Shown here in pieces: positions 54,892 to 63,493 of a DNA stretch of 64,000 nucleotides. Position numbers and translations under genes: made by a program. The notes under the pieces are model-generated. The model had not been told where the DNA came from and made no database searches. It worked only from the letters and a program-made list of their open reading frames with translations. The stretch comes from Candidatus Coprenecus merdigallinarum (GTDB lineage: Bacteria > Bacteroidota > Bacteroidia > Bacteroidales > UBA932): NCBI GenBank assembly GCA_018712545.1, contig DVGV01000088.1:33485-97484 (forward strand), in the 5' to 3' direction. The first letter of the stretch is position 1. Every line of letters starts with the position of its first letter.

Positions 54892-56532
54892 CTATTTGAG
54901 GACAGTCTTGAAGAAGTCGTTGCCCTTGTCGTCCACGAGGATGAAGGCGGGGAAGTCGACTACCTCGATCTTCCAGATGGCCTCCATGCCGAGTTCGGGA
55001 TACTCGAGGAGCTCGACCTTCTTGATATTGTCCTGAGCCAGGATGGCCGCGGGGCCGCCGATGCTGCCGAGGTAGAAGCCGCCGTGCTTCTTGCAGGCGT
55101 CGGTCACCTGCTGGCTGCGGTTGCCCTTGGCGATCATAATCATGCTGCCGCCGTTCTCCTGGAAGAGATCCACGTAGCTGTCCATACGGCCGGCTGTGGT
55201 GGGACCGAAGCTGCCGGAGGGCATTCCCTCGGGGGTCTTGGCGGGGCCGGCGTAGTAGATCGGGTGCTCCTTCATGTACTGGGGCAGGCCCTCTCCGCTC
55301 TCAATGCGCTCTTTCAGCTTGGCGTGGGCGATGTCGCGGCCTACGATGATGGTGCCGCTGAGCAGGAGGAATGTCGATACGGGATACTGGGACAGGTCGG
55401 CGAGGACTTCCTTCATCGGGCGGTTCAGGTCTATTTTCACACCGCCGGAATGTTTTGCGAAGCCGCCGCGCAGCTGCTCGGGAACGAGACGGATGGGGTT
55501 GCTGTCCAGGTCCTCGAGCCAGATACCGTCCTTGTTGATCTTACCCTTGATGTTGCGGTCGGCGCTGCAGGATACTCCGAGGCCGACGGGGCAGGACGCG
55601 CCGTGACGGGGCAGACGGATCACGCGGATGTCGTGGGCGAAGTACTTGCCGCCGAACTGGGCGCCGAGGCCGATGTTGCAGGCTGCCTTGAAGAGATTCT
55701 GCTCCAGCTCGATATCGCGGAAGGCGCGGCCGAGGTCGTCACCGGTAGTGGGCAGGTTGTCGTAGTACTTGGCGGAGGCGAGCTTGACGGTCTTGAGGTT
55801 GGTCTCTGCCGATGAGCCGCCGATTACGAATGCGATGTGGTAGGGAGGGCAGGCCGCCGTACCGAGGGTCTTCATCTTCTCGATCAGGAAGTTCTCGAGT
55901 TTCTCGGGATTGAGCAGGGCCTTGGTCTCCTGGAAGAGGAAGGTCTTGTTGGCCGAGCCGCCGCCTTTGGCGATGAACAGGAACTTGTACTCGCCGCCCT
56001 CGGTGGCATAGATGTCCACCTGAGCGGGCAGGTTGTTGCCGGAGTTCTTCTCCTTGTACATGTCCAGGGGAAGAGTCTGGGAATAACGCAGGTTGTCAGT
56101 GGTGTAGGTATCGTAGACGCCGTGCTGCAGGGCCTCCTCGTCGCTGATGCGGGAGCCTTCGGCGGTCTTGTCCACCCATACCCTGCGGCCCTTCTTGGCC
56201 ACTACGATGGCTGTACCTGTATCCTGGCAGAAAGGCAGTTTCTGGTTCTTGGCCACGTCGGCGTTGAGCAGCATGGTCAGGGCCACGGCCTTGTCGTTGC
56301 GGCTGGCCTCGGGGTCATTGAGAATCTTGGCCACCATCTCGTTGTGCTCGGGACGGAGCATGAAGGCCACATCGTGGAAAGCCTGGCGGGCAATCAGCCT
56401 GAGTCCTTCGGGATCGACTTTCAGAATTTCCTCGCCCTCGAACTGAGCGGTAGACACATAGTCCTTGGTGACAAGATGATACTTGGTAGTATCCTCACCC
56501 ATCTGGAAAAGTTCCTCGTATTTGAATTCCAT
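54892..56532 (-). CDS. fum: Fumarate hydratase, class I (iron-sulfur)
   Basis: Interconverts fumarate and malate with an oxygen-labile 4Fe-4S cluster. 546 residues, the single-chain class I length, with N-terminal alpha domain ([17 protein letters not shown] near residue 98, with the cluster Cys; [32 protein letters not shown] near 200; [12 protein letters not shown] near 240; [41 protein letters not shown] near 300) and beta domain ([29 protein letters not shown] near 400; [14 protein letters not shown] near 445). Consistent with the reductive branch in anaerobes. Its promoter lies back to back with that of the acetyltransferase. Confidence 0.96.
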   Translation of the reverse strand: MEFKYEELFQMGEDTTKYHLVTKDYVSTAQFEGEEILKVDPEGLRLIARQAFHDVAFMLRPEHNEMVAKILNDPEASRNDKAVALTMLLNADVAKNQKLPFCQDTGTAIVVAKKGRRVWVDKTAEGSRISDEEALQHGVYDTYTTDNLRYSQTLPLDMYKEKNSGNNLPAQVDIYATEGGEYKFLFIAKGGGSANKTFLFQETKALLNPEKLENFLIEKMKTLGTAACPPYHIAFVIGGSSAETNLKTVKLASAKYYDNLPTTGDDLGRAFRDIELEQNLFKAACNIGLGAQFGGKYFAHDIRVIRLPRHGASCPVGLGVSCSADRNIKGKINKDGIWLEDLDSNPIRLVPEQLRGGFAKHSGGVKIDLNRPMKEVLADLSQYPVSTFLLLSGTIIVGRDIAHAKLKERIESGEGLPQYMKEHPIYYAGPAKTPEGMPSGSFGPTTAGRMDSYVDLFQENGGSMIMIAKGNRSQQVTDACKKHGGFYLGSIGGPAAILAQDNIKKVELLEYPELGMEAIWKIEVVDFPAFILVDDKGNDFFKTVLK

Positions 56533-56547
56533 ATCTGTTGTTATTTA

Positions 56548-56578
56548 TTGTTTCGTGATGGCAAAGATAGTAATTTTG
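56548..56578 (+). promoter_or_regulatory. Divergent promoters of the acetyltransferase and fumarase genes
   Basis: Plus strand: TTG (56548-56550), 20 bases, TAATTTTG (56571-56578). Minus strand: TATCTTTG (56562-56569), 30 bases upstream of the fumarase ATG, without a clear -33 TTG. The two -7 boxes are separated by one base, so polymerases could not occupy both at once. Confidence 0.6.
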
Positions 56579-56608
56579 CGCACGCGATTAACCGACTGCA
56601 CACACGAA

Positions 56609-57166
56609 ATGACTACTGCCAAAGAAAAAATGCTGAGCGGCGAATGGTATGACGCCGTGGGCAACCCCGAACTGACGGCGGAGCTGATGGCCTGCCGCGA
56701 CAAGATCTACGAGCTCAACCGGCTGCACCCCAGGGATACAGCCACCCGCGACATCCTGCTGCGCTCGATCATCGGCCACATGGGCCGCAACGTCGTCATC
56801 CTCTCCCCCTTCTTCTGCGACTACGGCACCCAGATATCCATAGGTGACGACACCTATATCAATTTCAACCTGACCGTACTCGACGAGGCCCCCGTCACCA
56901 TCGGATCCCACGTCTTCATAGGTCCGGGCTGCAGCCTGCTCACCGCCGTCCACCCCCTCGACGCGCAGGAGCGCAACAAGGGCATCGAGAAGGCCCTCCC
57001 CATCACCATCGGGGACAATGTCTGGCTCGGCGGCAATGTCACCGTCCTCCCCGGCGTCTCCATCGGCGAAGGCTCGGTCATCGGAGCCGGCAGCGTCGTC
57101 ACCCGCAGCGTCCCGCCACACACCATCTGCGCCGGCAATCCCGCGCGTATCCTCCGCTGGCTGTAA
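56609..57166 (+). CDS. Maltose/galactoside O-acetyltransferase-like protein
   Basis: 185 residues from ATG 56609 (MTTAKEKMLSGEWYDA), the typical start of the maltose acetyltransferase domain; the open frame upstream is not coding-like. N-terminal Mac domain (about 1-60; NPELTAELMACRDKIYELNRLHP) then left-handed beta helix (ISPFFCDYGTQISIGDDTYINFNLTVLDEAPVTIGSHVFIGPGCSLLTAVHPLD), with the catalytic His in TAVHPLD, and the closing GAGSVVTRSVPPHTICAGNPARILR. Uses acetyl-CoA to acetylate a sugar or related small molecule; the acceptor cannot be assigned. Confidence 0.9.
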   Translation: MTTAKEKMLSGEWYDAVGNPELTAELMACRDKIYELNRLHPRDTATRDILLRSIIGHMGRNVVILSPFFCDYGTQISIGDDTYINFNLTVLDEAPVTIGSHVFIGPGCSLLTAVHPLDAQERNKGIEKALPITIGDNVWLGGNVTVLPGVSIGEGSVIGAGSVVTRSVPPHTICAGNPARILRWL

Positions 57167-57247
57167 TTCCTTCGGCAAGTATCTGACTCATTCGGAAGGA
57201 GTAGGGAAACTTAAACTATTATCCTATCACTACTGACGGAAAAACAA

Positions 57248-57309
57248 TTTAAGGTCGAAAAATTCGACCTTAAACAACAGAGGTTATCGAAAATTTCGAC
57301 AACCTCTGT
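57248..57309. promoter_or_regulatory. Second pair of palindromes with 32-bp spacing
   Basis: First: TTTAAGGTCGAA and TTCGACCTTAAA around AAA (57248-57274, perfect, centre 57261). Second: ACAGAGGTT-A-TCGAAA and TTTCGA-C-AACCTCTGT (57277-57309, centre 57293). Both share the core TCGAAAA(A/T)TTCGA. The centre distance is 32 bases, as in the pair before the AAA ATPase, though the sequences differ. No TAnnTTTG box follows. Confidence 0.65.
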
Positions 57310-57369
57310 CATACGATCCCTCCCGAAGAAGTGAGAGAACTCACAAATACCGTCAAGCGGAAAAAGTAA
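57274..57369 (+). pseudogene. Possible 3' remnant of a deleted gene
   Basis: After an in-frame TAA (57271-57273) a stretch of 31 codons with no start codon reads EVIENFDNLCHTIPPEEVR and ends VKRKK before TAA at 57367-57369, directly beside the permease stop. The composition looks protein-like (hydrophilic, helix-forming, basic end), and it follows a palindrome pair like the one before the AAA ATPase gene. It could be the surviving tail of a lost accessory gene, or chance. I cannot name the family. Confidence 0.25.
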
Positions 57370-59739
57370 TCAGTCCTCCTTGCGCAGCGCGATGACTGGA
57401 GCTGTATTGATGGCGACAATGCTCTGGTAGAGAATCGTGAGGAAGGCAATGGCGCAGGAGAGGACTCCGGAAGCGAGGATGAGAACCCACTGGAGCCAGG
57501 GAGCGGCGGTGTAGGAGAACTGGCTGAGCCATGCGTCGGTGAGCAGCCAGCTGACGGGAACGGAGACGACAAAGGCAATCAGCGAGAGCATAAGGTACGA
57601 GATGACTATCTGGCGCAGGACAAGGCGCTTGTCGGCTCCGAACACCTTCTGCACGGCTATGTTGCGGCTGCGGGCACGGATATAGTAGGTACTCATGGCA
57701 AACAGGCCGAGGGACGAGACGAATACCGCGATGACCGTGAAGATGATGATTATCTTCTGCAGCCGGGTGTATTCCTCGAAGGTGGCGGCTATCTCGTCCT
57801 CAATGTACGCGGCGTCGAAGGCCCCGTCAGGGCGGATGCGGCTGTACGCCTCCGCTATGCGCTCGTATGCCTCGCCATGGTCTCCGGTTACCTTGACCAG
57901 GATATTCCAGGGCGTACGGTTCTCCGGATAAACATCGTACATGTAGATCATGGCCGCCGACTGGTCATAGAGCAGGGGACGGATCTTGAAGTCGTAGTAC
58001 ACTCCGGCAATAGCATCCGTGTAATAACCTACCTTTTCGTTTCCGAACCGGACCTCAGTGGCCGTCTCCGGCAGGCCCGCCTCCTTGAAGGCATATTCAT
58101 TCCAGTACCATGCCGTCTCCGCCAGGTGATTGTCGGACTTGAGCCTGAGGCCGAGAATATTGAAATACGCCGAGTCCCCGCGTACCAGCTGGAAGCCGAG
58201 CAGACCGCCCTGATAATACTTGGTATTGTTATTCGTGCCGTACAGAGGTGTACCCTCCCCGAAACCTGCCGACTCCACGAACGGCATTGCCTCCACCGCC
58301 TCCCGGAACTCCCTGATCTGGCTTCCGGAGGTGAAAATGTCGCTGGAAACATTGAGGATATCCTCAGTATTGTATCCTAACGGAGCGTGGATCATAGCCC
58401 TTATCTGGAAGAGCATCATCAGGGAGACCGCAATCATGGCCACCGCCACCACCTGCTGGATGACTATCAGCGCCTTGCCGAACCACGAACGGATCTGCAG
58501 GTTGAACGAGCCGCGCACGATGTCGATAGGCTTTGCCCTGGAAATCGTCAGCGCGGGGATGATGCCCGAAAGGAAGCCTATTACGGCGATTCCTACGACA
58601 ATAAGCAGGGCTATGGGCAGGGTAATCTCCGCCAGTACCGAGAACTCATAACCGAGCAACCGGGAGGCGTACGGGGCCAGGGCTTCGGCAATCAGCACGG
58701 CCAGCACCGTCGATACGGCTGCAAATGCAGTGGCCTCCGCTATCATCCTCCATATCACCCCTGCCCTGCTCTCTCCGAGCAGCCGGCGGGTGGCCATCTC
58801 CTTGGCGCGGCGTCCCGACTGGGCCACGGTCAGGTTGATGTAGTTGAGCACCGCGAACAGCATCAGGATGATACAGGCGGCCAGCAGAATCCTGACCAGC
58901 TGACTGTCTCCCTGATTGATATTGCCCGTAATGGACTGGGACTCATCGAAGAAATACACGTCCCTGAGGGGAATGAAGAAGACCTTGTCCACCATATTTT
59001 CCGAATAGGCCCACCATACCTTTCCCAGATAATCCCTGATCTCCGGTATCTTGGCCTGAATATCGGAATTCGGCCAGGTCATGATGAAAGTGTCGAACCG
59101 TCCGGTGTTGCTCATCTCCTCGTTGTTCGCACCGTTGAGCTCCGCCATGATATCGGCGCGGCACATCACATCGCAGTACTTGATTACCGAATGGTCGATA
59201 TCCTCCATAACTCCAGCCACGGTAAACGTATAATCCCCGTCCCCGACAATACTGTAAGTCAATGCCTGGCCGACAGGATCCTTATCGGGGAAATAAGTGT
59301 CCGCAAAACGCCGGCTTATCACGGCACTGCGGTCCGATGCCTTCCACGCCTCCACGGAGCCGCTGAGCAGACGGAAGGAGAATATGTCGAAGAACGAGCT
59401 GTCTGCGTAGGAGGTCTGTGCCGGTATCGCTGCATCATTACCGGCTATATGCAGTTCCCCGAGTCCGGTTATTCCCGAACCTGACAGATACGAAGTGGCC
59501 TTCTCCACCTCCGGGAAATGGTCGAGGAGATGCTTCTGCAGGTAGTACGCGCTGCCGATGAAGTCCTCGTTGGCGTAGATATAGATGCGGTCCGCATTCT
59601 CCTGGAAGGAGTCGGTGGTCAGCTGCCGGCTCACGAACACAGCCAGCAGCAGCACGAAGGCCAGGGAGACTGTCAGACCGAAAAGGTTGATAAAGGCGTA
59701 GAGCCCGTTCTTGCGGATGAAGTTGAGAAACGATTTCAT
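57370..59739 (-). CDS. ABC transporter permease, FtsX/MacB type
   Basis: 789 residues in the double-FtsX format: N-terminal membrane segment (about 14-38), a MacB-type periplasmic domain (about 40-270), three segments (about 285-420), a second short signature (RSWFGKALIVIQQVVAVAMIAVSLMMLFQ near residue 425), another periplasmic domain (about 455-650) and three C-terminal segments with ARSRNIAVQKVFGADKRLVLRQIVISYLMLSL near 690. Such permeases work with an ATPase such as MacB/LolD, often exporting peptides or acting in signalling. No ATPase gene is adjacent, so the partner is elsewhere. Confidence 0.9.
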   Translation of the reverse strand: MKSFLNFIRKNGLYAFINLFGLTVSLAFVLLLAVFVSRQLTTDSFQENADRIYIYANEDFIGSAYYLQKHLLDHFPEVEKATSYLSGSGITGLGELHIAGNDAAIPAQTSYADSSFFDIFSFRLLSGSVEAWKASDRSAVISRRFADTYFPDKDPVGQALTYSIVGDGDYTFTVAGVMEDIDHSVIKYCDVMCRADIMAELNGANNEEMSNTGRFDTFIMTWPNSDIQAKIPEIRDYLGKVWWAYSENMVDKVFFIPLRDVYFFDESQSITGNINQGDSQLVRILLAACIILMLFAVLNYINLTVAQSGRRAKEMATRRLLGESRAGVIWRMIAEATAFAAVSTVLAVLIAEALAPYASRLLGYEFSVLAEITLPIALLIVVGIAVIGFLSGIIPALTISRAKPIDIVRGSFNLQIRSWFGKALIVIQQVVAVAMIAVSLMMLFQIRAMIHAPLGYNTEDILNVSSDIFTSGSQIREFREAVEAMPFVESAGFGEGTPLYGTNNNTKYYQGGLLGFQLVRGDSAYFNILGLRLKSDNHLAETAWYWNEYAFKEAGLPETATEVRFGNEKVGYYTDAIAGVYYDFKIRPLLYDQSAAMIYMYDVYPENRTPWNILVKVTGDHGEAYERIAEAYSRIRPDGAFDAAYIEDEIAATFEEYTRLQKIIIIFTVIAVFVSSLGLFAMSTYYIRARSRNIAVQKVFGADKRLVLRQIVISYLMLSLIAFVVSVPVSWLLTDAWLSQFSYTAAPWLQWVLILASGVLSCAIAFLTILYQSIVAINTAPVIALRKED

Positions 59740-59792
59740 TGGTTATAGTATTTGAACGTTTTCCTTTTTTGTTTGCCTACTCTTATAACCAA
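59739..59792. repeat. Separated inverted repeat upstream of the permease gene
   Basis: TTGGTTATA (59739-59747) and TATAACCAA (59784-59792) are perfect 9-base arms 36 bases apart. The first directly precedes the permease ATG, sharing its first base. A looped regulator site or an mRNA stem masking the start are both possible. Confidence 0.35.
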
Positions 59793-59908
59793 AATCGTGC
59801 CAATGTTTGCAACTTGCTTATTTACAGAATATTACCATATTCAACTGTCACCTCAATTGTATACATTTCATACATTTTAGTGTATGATTTTTTGAAATTG
59901 TAAAGAAA

Positions 59909-60559
59909 TCATACAGACGCAGCATACGCAGCGATGCTCTTGACTACCGAAGACAACCCTATGAGCAGAATTACACCTCCGGATATGCGGGTCAGCCAAT
60001 GGAGCTGGCCAAGAGTGAGGCTATTACGGAGCCTGTTGATACTCCATGTAATCAGGAACCATGTTCCCGCTGAGCCAAAGACAGTACCAGCCCATTCCGC
60101 CAGCATCGCCGGCTGCCTGGATGTATCGAATCCAAGAAAGGTAAATAACCAGAGCATGCAGACCAGTGTACCGGGATTGGTGACCGATATAAGAAATCCG
60201 TTGAGATATTCCCGCGCATGACGCGCCGGAGCGACCGCGCGGGCATTGACCTCATCGACATTCCTGCTGCGGACCCGCTGACGGCTCAGTAACAGATTGA
60301 GCCCGGTTACGCAGATAATCATACCGCCTGCCAACAGAACCCACTCCTCATGGGCATCTATGAAACCGCTGATAAACGAGAGGGCAAACAGAGCCAAGGC
60401 AGAGTAAAGCGCATCACTGCTCGTCCCACCAAGCCCTACCGACAGTCCGGACACACGTCCGCGGGCCAAGGTACGCGGGATGCACAGCAGTCCGAGAGGG
60501 CCCACTGGTATCGAAACTATAATCCCGACAATCAGACCTTTGAGAAATCCTAAAATCAT
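59909..60559 (-). CDS. LysE family translocator
   Basis: 216 residues from ATG 60559 (MILGFLKGLIVGIIVSIPVGPLG). Six hydrophobic segments; the LysE opening GIIVSIPVGPLGLLCIPRTLARGRVSGLSVGLGGTSSDALYS is clear, as is FLISVTNPGTLVCMLWLF near residue 125. LysE-type proteins export amino acids or related small molecules; the substrate cannot be predicted. A minus-strand TATTTTTG -7 box (60573-60580) stands 14 bases before the start without a clear -33 element. Confidence 0.88.
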   Translation of the reverse strand: MILGFLKGLIVGIIVSIPVGPLGLLCIPRTLARGRVSGLSVGLGGTSSDALYSALALFALSFISGFIDAHEEWVLLAGGMIICVTGLNLLLSRQRVRSRNVDEVNARAVAPARHAREYLNGFLISVTNPGTLVCMLWLFTFLGFDTSRQPAMLAEWAGTVFGSAGTWFLITWSINRLRNSLTLGQLHWLTRISGGVILLIGLSSVVKSIAAYAASV

Positions 60560-60617
60560 TTTTCTACTTCTGCAAAAATAATCAAAATCCTCAATTCCCC
60601 ACACCGTTGTTATTATT

Positions 60618-60662
60618 AACTAAAATTTTAGTTGCATATTTAAAAATTTAGTTATAGCTTTG
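60618..60662 (+). promoter_or_regulatory. Promoter and palindromic operator of the blaI-M56 operon
   Basis: Perfect 16-base palindrome AACTAAAATTTTAGTT (60618-60633). The promoter is a full match: TTG (60632-60634), 20 bases, TAGCTTTG (60655-60662). The palindrome touches the -33 element, and a further half-site-like AATTTAGTT lies at 60645-60653. This is the expected place for BlaI autorepression. Confidence 0.7.
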
Positions 60663-60689
60663 TGGTCAGAAACTGAAAATACCCACATC

Positions 60690-61073
60690 ATGGCAAAAAT
60701 AGTCAAGGAAGAACGGCAGGAGCTCACACGCGCCGAGCTCGAGATAATGCAGGTAATCTGGAAGAAGGGGAAGGTGCTGGTACACGACATCCTGGAGGAG
60801 ATGCCGGAGCCGCGGCCGGCGTACAACACTGTATCGACCATCGTGCGGATACTGGAGAGCAAGGGCTTCGTCTCGCACAAGGCCTACGGACGGACCTACG
60901 AATACTTCCCGCTCGTGGCGAAGGAAGAGTACACCGGCACCTACATGCGCACGGTACTGGACAACTTCTTCGACGGGTCCGTCAGCCGGATGGTCAACTT
61001 CTTCTCCTCGCAGAAGTCCATCTCGGTGGAGGAGACCGACGAGATCCTAAGGATCCTCAACTCAGGCAAATAA
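60690..61073 (+). CDS. blaI: BlaI/MecI/CopY family transcriptional repressor
   Basis: 127 residues from ATG 60690 (MAKIVKEERQELTRAELEIMQVIWKKGK). N-terminal winged helix (about 10-75; VHDILEEMPEPRPAYNTVSTIVRILESKGFVSHKAYGRTYEYFP, the family signature) and a C-terminal dimer region in which the protease site of BlaI would lie. It represses its own operon until the partner peptidase inactivates it. The M56 gene starts 5 bases after its stop. The inducing signal is unknown; no beta-lactamase is nearby. Confidence 0.93.
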   Translation: MAKIVKEERQELTRAELEIMQVIWKKGKVLVHDILEEMPEPRPAYNTVSTIVRILESKGFVSHKAYGRTYEYFPLVAKEEYTGTYMRTVLDNFFDGSVSRMVNFFSSQKSISVEETDEILRILNSGK

Positions 61074-61078
61074 AAGAC

Positions 61079-62764
61079 ATGAAGACGGTCGAATACATAA
61101 TAGAGGTAATGATCTGCAGCGGCCTGTTCCTGGTCCTGTACCGGTGGCTGCTGGCAGGAAAGGTCGGCTACAGGCTGTGCCGGGCATACATCGTCGGGAC
61201 AATGCTGCTCGCAGCCCTCATCCCCGCCCTCGACGTGCCGCTGTACTCCCCCGCCCCGGAGTCCGCAGCAGAGGGGACGGCCGTCCTCCACGAATTCCGG
61301 GGGAACCTCCTACCGGAGGACGGAGGCTACGGCGGGGCCACGGCAGAGGATGCCGCCGCCACCTCCCGGAAAACCTCCGAGAAGGCCATTGTCCTGAAAA
61401 CGGCCGCTGCCCTCTACGGAGTGACCGCCGCAGCCTCTATTGTCCTGATAATCCTGAATATCATACGGATACGCCACCTGCGCCGGGGAGCCCGCCTGAC
61501 CCGCATGGAGGACTGGACCTTAGCCGAGAGCGGGAAGATACAGACTCCGTTCTCCTTCCTGCGGACGGTCTACATGGGCTTCAACTACAGCCCCTCCGAG
61601 CGACGGATGATCCTCTCCCACGAGGTCAGCCACGTCCGGCACCGGCATTCTTACGAGAGGCTCGTCCTCTCCGCCCTGCGCAGCCTCCTGTGGTTCAACC
61701 CCTTCCTGTGGATAGCCGAAAAGGACCTGAAGGAGGTGCAGGAATGGGAGGCCGACCGCGACGTTCTCAACGAAGGAAATGACCTGACTCTATATAGAAC
61801 AGCCATCTTCAAGCAGCTCTTCGGATATAATCCGGAAATATCCAGCGGGCTGAATCATTCACTCACCAAAAAACGATTTATTATGATGACAAAGACACGA
61901 CCCGGCCGCTACGCCACACTCAGGCTGGCCGCCGCCCTCCCGCTGCTCACCGCCACCTTCCTCGCGTTCGGCTGCGGGACCAAGGATCAGACACAGAAGA
62001 GTGCCGTCTCCGCTACGGCAGCCGGCACTCACAGCACTTCTCCGGACGCAGTCTCTGCCACACAGGACAGCGTACTGACCATCACTGTATCGAAAGATAT
62101 GCTGACAATCGACGGTCAGCAATACAGCTCTGAGGACATAGACAAAGTCATTGCAGACAAAATCGCTGCCGGCAAGCCCACCATTGCTGAGATTGAAATC
62201 TCCGGCGGCACCGACATGGGGGCCGTGACCGACGTAAAAAACAGCCTCCGGAAGGCCGGTCTCCTAAGAGTCCGCTACACGGCAGACCTTGGCGGCGGTG
62301 CGGTACTGTCCGCTGAATCAGTACACATACTGCCTCCGGCCATCAGCGACAATGAGGAGATTACGACAGCCATTCCCGTAACCAACTGGAAATATTTCCA
62401 CCAGATCCGCGTGAACAGCAACGACAGGATCATGATGGACGGATATCAGGTGACACTGAAAGAAATTCCGGAAAAGGCCGTCGGGATAATCATGGAACAG
62501 GGTATCCGCACAGATACAGATGAGGAACAGTTCCTGGGAATATTCAGCATCGGATTCAATAGAGACTCGTCCCCGGAGGTCTACGTCCAGATCCGAAACG
62601 CAATGGACAAGGCCTACAACACCGCCAGGGACAATTACTCGCAGAAAAAATTCGGCAAACCGCTCGATGCCCTTTCCATAGATGAACTGAATCAGGTCAT
62701 CGGAGCCGTACCGAAGAGAATCGCCGAGCAGGACCGGATCATATACGAGGACGTGCCGCGGTAA
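61079..62764 (+). CDS. M56 (BlaR1-like) membrane peptidase fused to two ExbD-like domains
   Basis: 561 residues. Membrane segments at about 7-26, 38-55 and 105-122 frame the M56 part, with the zinc motif HEVSH (about residue 180, in ILSHEVSHVRHRHSYERL), LWFNPFLWIAEKDL, and EWEADRDVL with the third ligand. A further membrane segment (about 280-300) precedes a periplasmic region. That region does not look like a penicillin sensor: residues about 335-410 resemble ExbD/TolR (LTITVSKDMLTIDGQQYSSEDI, GLLRVRYTAD), and about 435-550 match the C-terminal part of Bacteroidota ExbD paralogues (YVQIRNAMDKAYN, QKKFGKPLDALS). Signal sensed is unknown. Confidence 0.87.
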   Translation: MKTVEYIIEVMICSGLFLVLYRWLLAGKVGYRLCRAYIVGTMLLAALIPALDVPLYSPAPESAAEGTAVLHEFRGNLLPEDGGYGGATAEDAAATSRKTSEKAIVLKTAAALYGVTAAASIVLIILNIIRIRHLRRGARLTRMEDWTLAESGKIQTPFSFLRTVYMGFNYSPSERRMILSHEVSHVRHRHSYERLVLSALRSLLWFNPFLWIAEKDLKEVQEWEADRDVLNEGNDLTLYRTAIFKQLFGYNPEISSGLNHSLTKKRFIMMTKTRPGRYATLRLAAALPLLTATFLAFGCGTKDQTQKSAVSATAAGTHSTSPDAVSATQDSVLTITVSKDMLTIDGQQYSSEDIDKVIADKIAAGKPTIAEIEISGGTDMGAVTDVKNSLRKAGLLRVRYTADLGGGAVLSAESVHILPPAISDNEEITTAIPVTNWKYFHQIRVNSNDRIMMDGYQVTLKEIPEKAVGIIMEQGIRTDTDEEQFLGIFSIGFNRDSSPEVYVQIRNAMDKAYNTARDNYSQKKFGKPLDALSIDELNQVIGAVPKRIAEQDRIIYEDVPR

Positions 62765-62771
62765 CGAAGAT

Positions 62772-62811
62772 CCGGGAGCCCGGCTTGTTCAAGGCCGGAT
62801 TCCCGGGTTTT
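62772..62811 (+). terminator. Terminator of the blaI-M56 operon
   Basis: CCGGGA-gc-CCGGC pairs with GCCGG-at-TCCCGG around a short loop, followed by GTTTT. Confidence 0.7.
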
Positions 62812-62832
62812 CATGGTATCATCCGCTGATAA

Positions 62833-62864
62833 TTTTGCTGGTTAGGAAAATTTACATATCTTTG
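62833..62864 (+). promoter_or_regulatory. tRNA-Ser promoter
   Basis: TTTTG (62833-62837), 19 bases, TATCTTTG (62857-62864): full consensus match, ending 27 bases before the tRNA. Confidence 0.75.
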
Positions 62865-62891
62865 CCGCCCGATTCAGAAATGAAGGGAAAT

Positions 62892-62976
62892 GGAGGTGTG
62901 GCCGAGTGGTCGATGGCGGCAGTCTTGAAAACTGTTGAACGGCAACGTTCCGGGGGTTCGAATCCCTCCGCCTCCG
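62892..62976 (+). tRNA. tRNA-Ser(TGA)
   Basis: An 85-base class II tRNA: acceptor GGAGGTG/CGCCTCC (one G-T pair), anticodon stem GCAGT/ACTGT with loop CTTGAAA (anticodon TGA), long variable arm, T arm with TTCGAAT, discriminator G. CCA is not encoded. Confidence 0.95.
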
Positions 62977-62983
62977 CACTAAA

Positions 62984-63016
62984 AAAAGCCTGCAGCAGTT
63001 GCTGCGGGCTTTTTTC
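62984..63016 (+). terminator. tRNA-Ser terminator
   Basis: AAAAAGCC-t-GCAGCA pairs with TGCTGC-g-GGCTTTTTT around GT, a strong intrinsic terminator 7 bases after the tRNA. Confidence 0.85.
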
Positions 63017-63252
63017 TACCCCCTCCAGACCTCACCTCACTCAGAGGAGGCTTGGTCGCTTCGCTCCGAACATGCCGCAAGCCGTTCGTGTTTATTGATT
63101 TCAGACAACGGTAAGCAGATACACGGCATAAAATTACAATCACCTCACTATCAATACGTTCTATTTTCAACGTGTTCTTTTCGGACACTTCGGGATGCAC
63201 GAAAAGCTCTCGTTACTTTTGTAAGTTCTTATTTATCGGCCTTTTACAAAAA

Positions 63253-63489
63253 GCAGGTGCTGCAGCACTTACCGTTGCCGCTGCGAGAATCTTTCTCCGA
63301 CGTGCGCGAGTCCGAGGTGCTTGAGACGAGTACGCTCCCGACGGCAGCCGCATCTACCGGCCGCGCATCATCGACATCGACATCCTCCTCTACGGCGACC
63401 GCACTGTCGATACCCCCGCATTAATAATCCCTCATCCTCAGATCGGGGAGAGGGATTATGCGAAGCGTCTGCTCAGGCAGATTCTGTAG
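63253..63489 (+). pseudogene. folK: Decayed folK (hydroxymethyldihydropterin pyrophosphokinase)
   Basis: The last part reads DGSRIYRPRIIDIDILLYG, DRTVDTPALIIPHPQIGERDYAKRLL, RQIL, stop at 63487-63489: the FolK signature RxIDIDILLYG and IPHP. In this frame a TGA lies at 63322-63324. Upstream, other frames carry AALTVAAARIF and FSDVRESEVLETSTLP, which resemble the N-terminal FolK region (SxVYET). A run TTT at 63292-63294 marks a probable one-base frameshift, and about 60 middle residues, including most catalytic ones, are missing. A -7-like TACTTTTG lies at 63214-63221. No start codon or GSN motif remains. The folate gene must exist elsewhere if needed. Confidence 0.7.
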
Positions 63490-63493
63490 GGAC

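Noticed and set aside
59820..59895. CATACA/TGTATG repeat and T-run as a terminator
   Set aside because: The T-run suits the plus strand, where no gene ends; for the minus-strand LysE gene the geometry does not fit.
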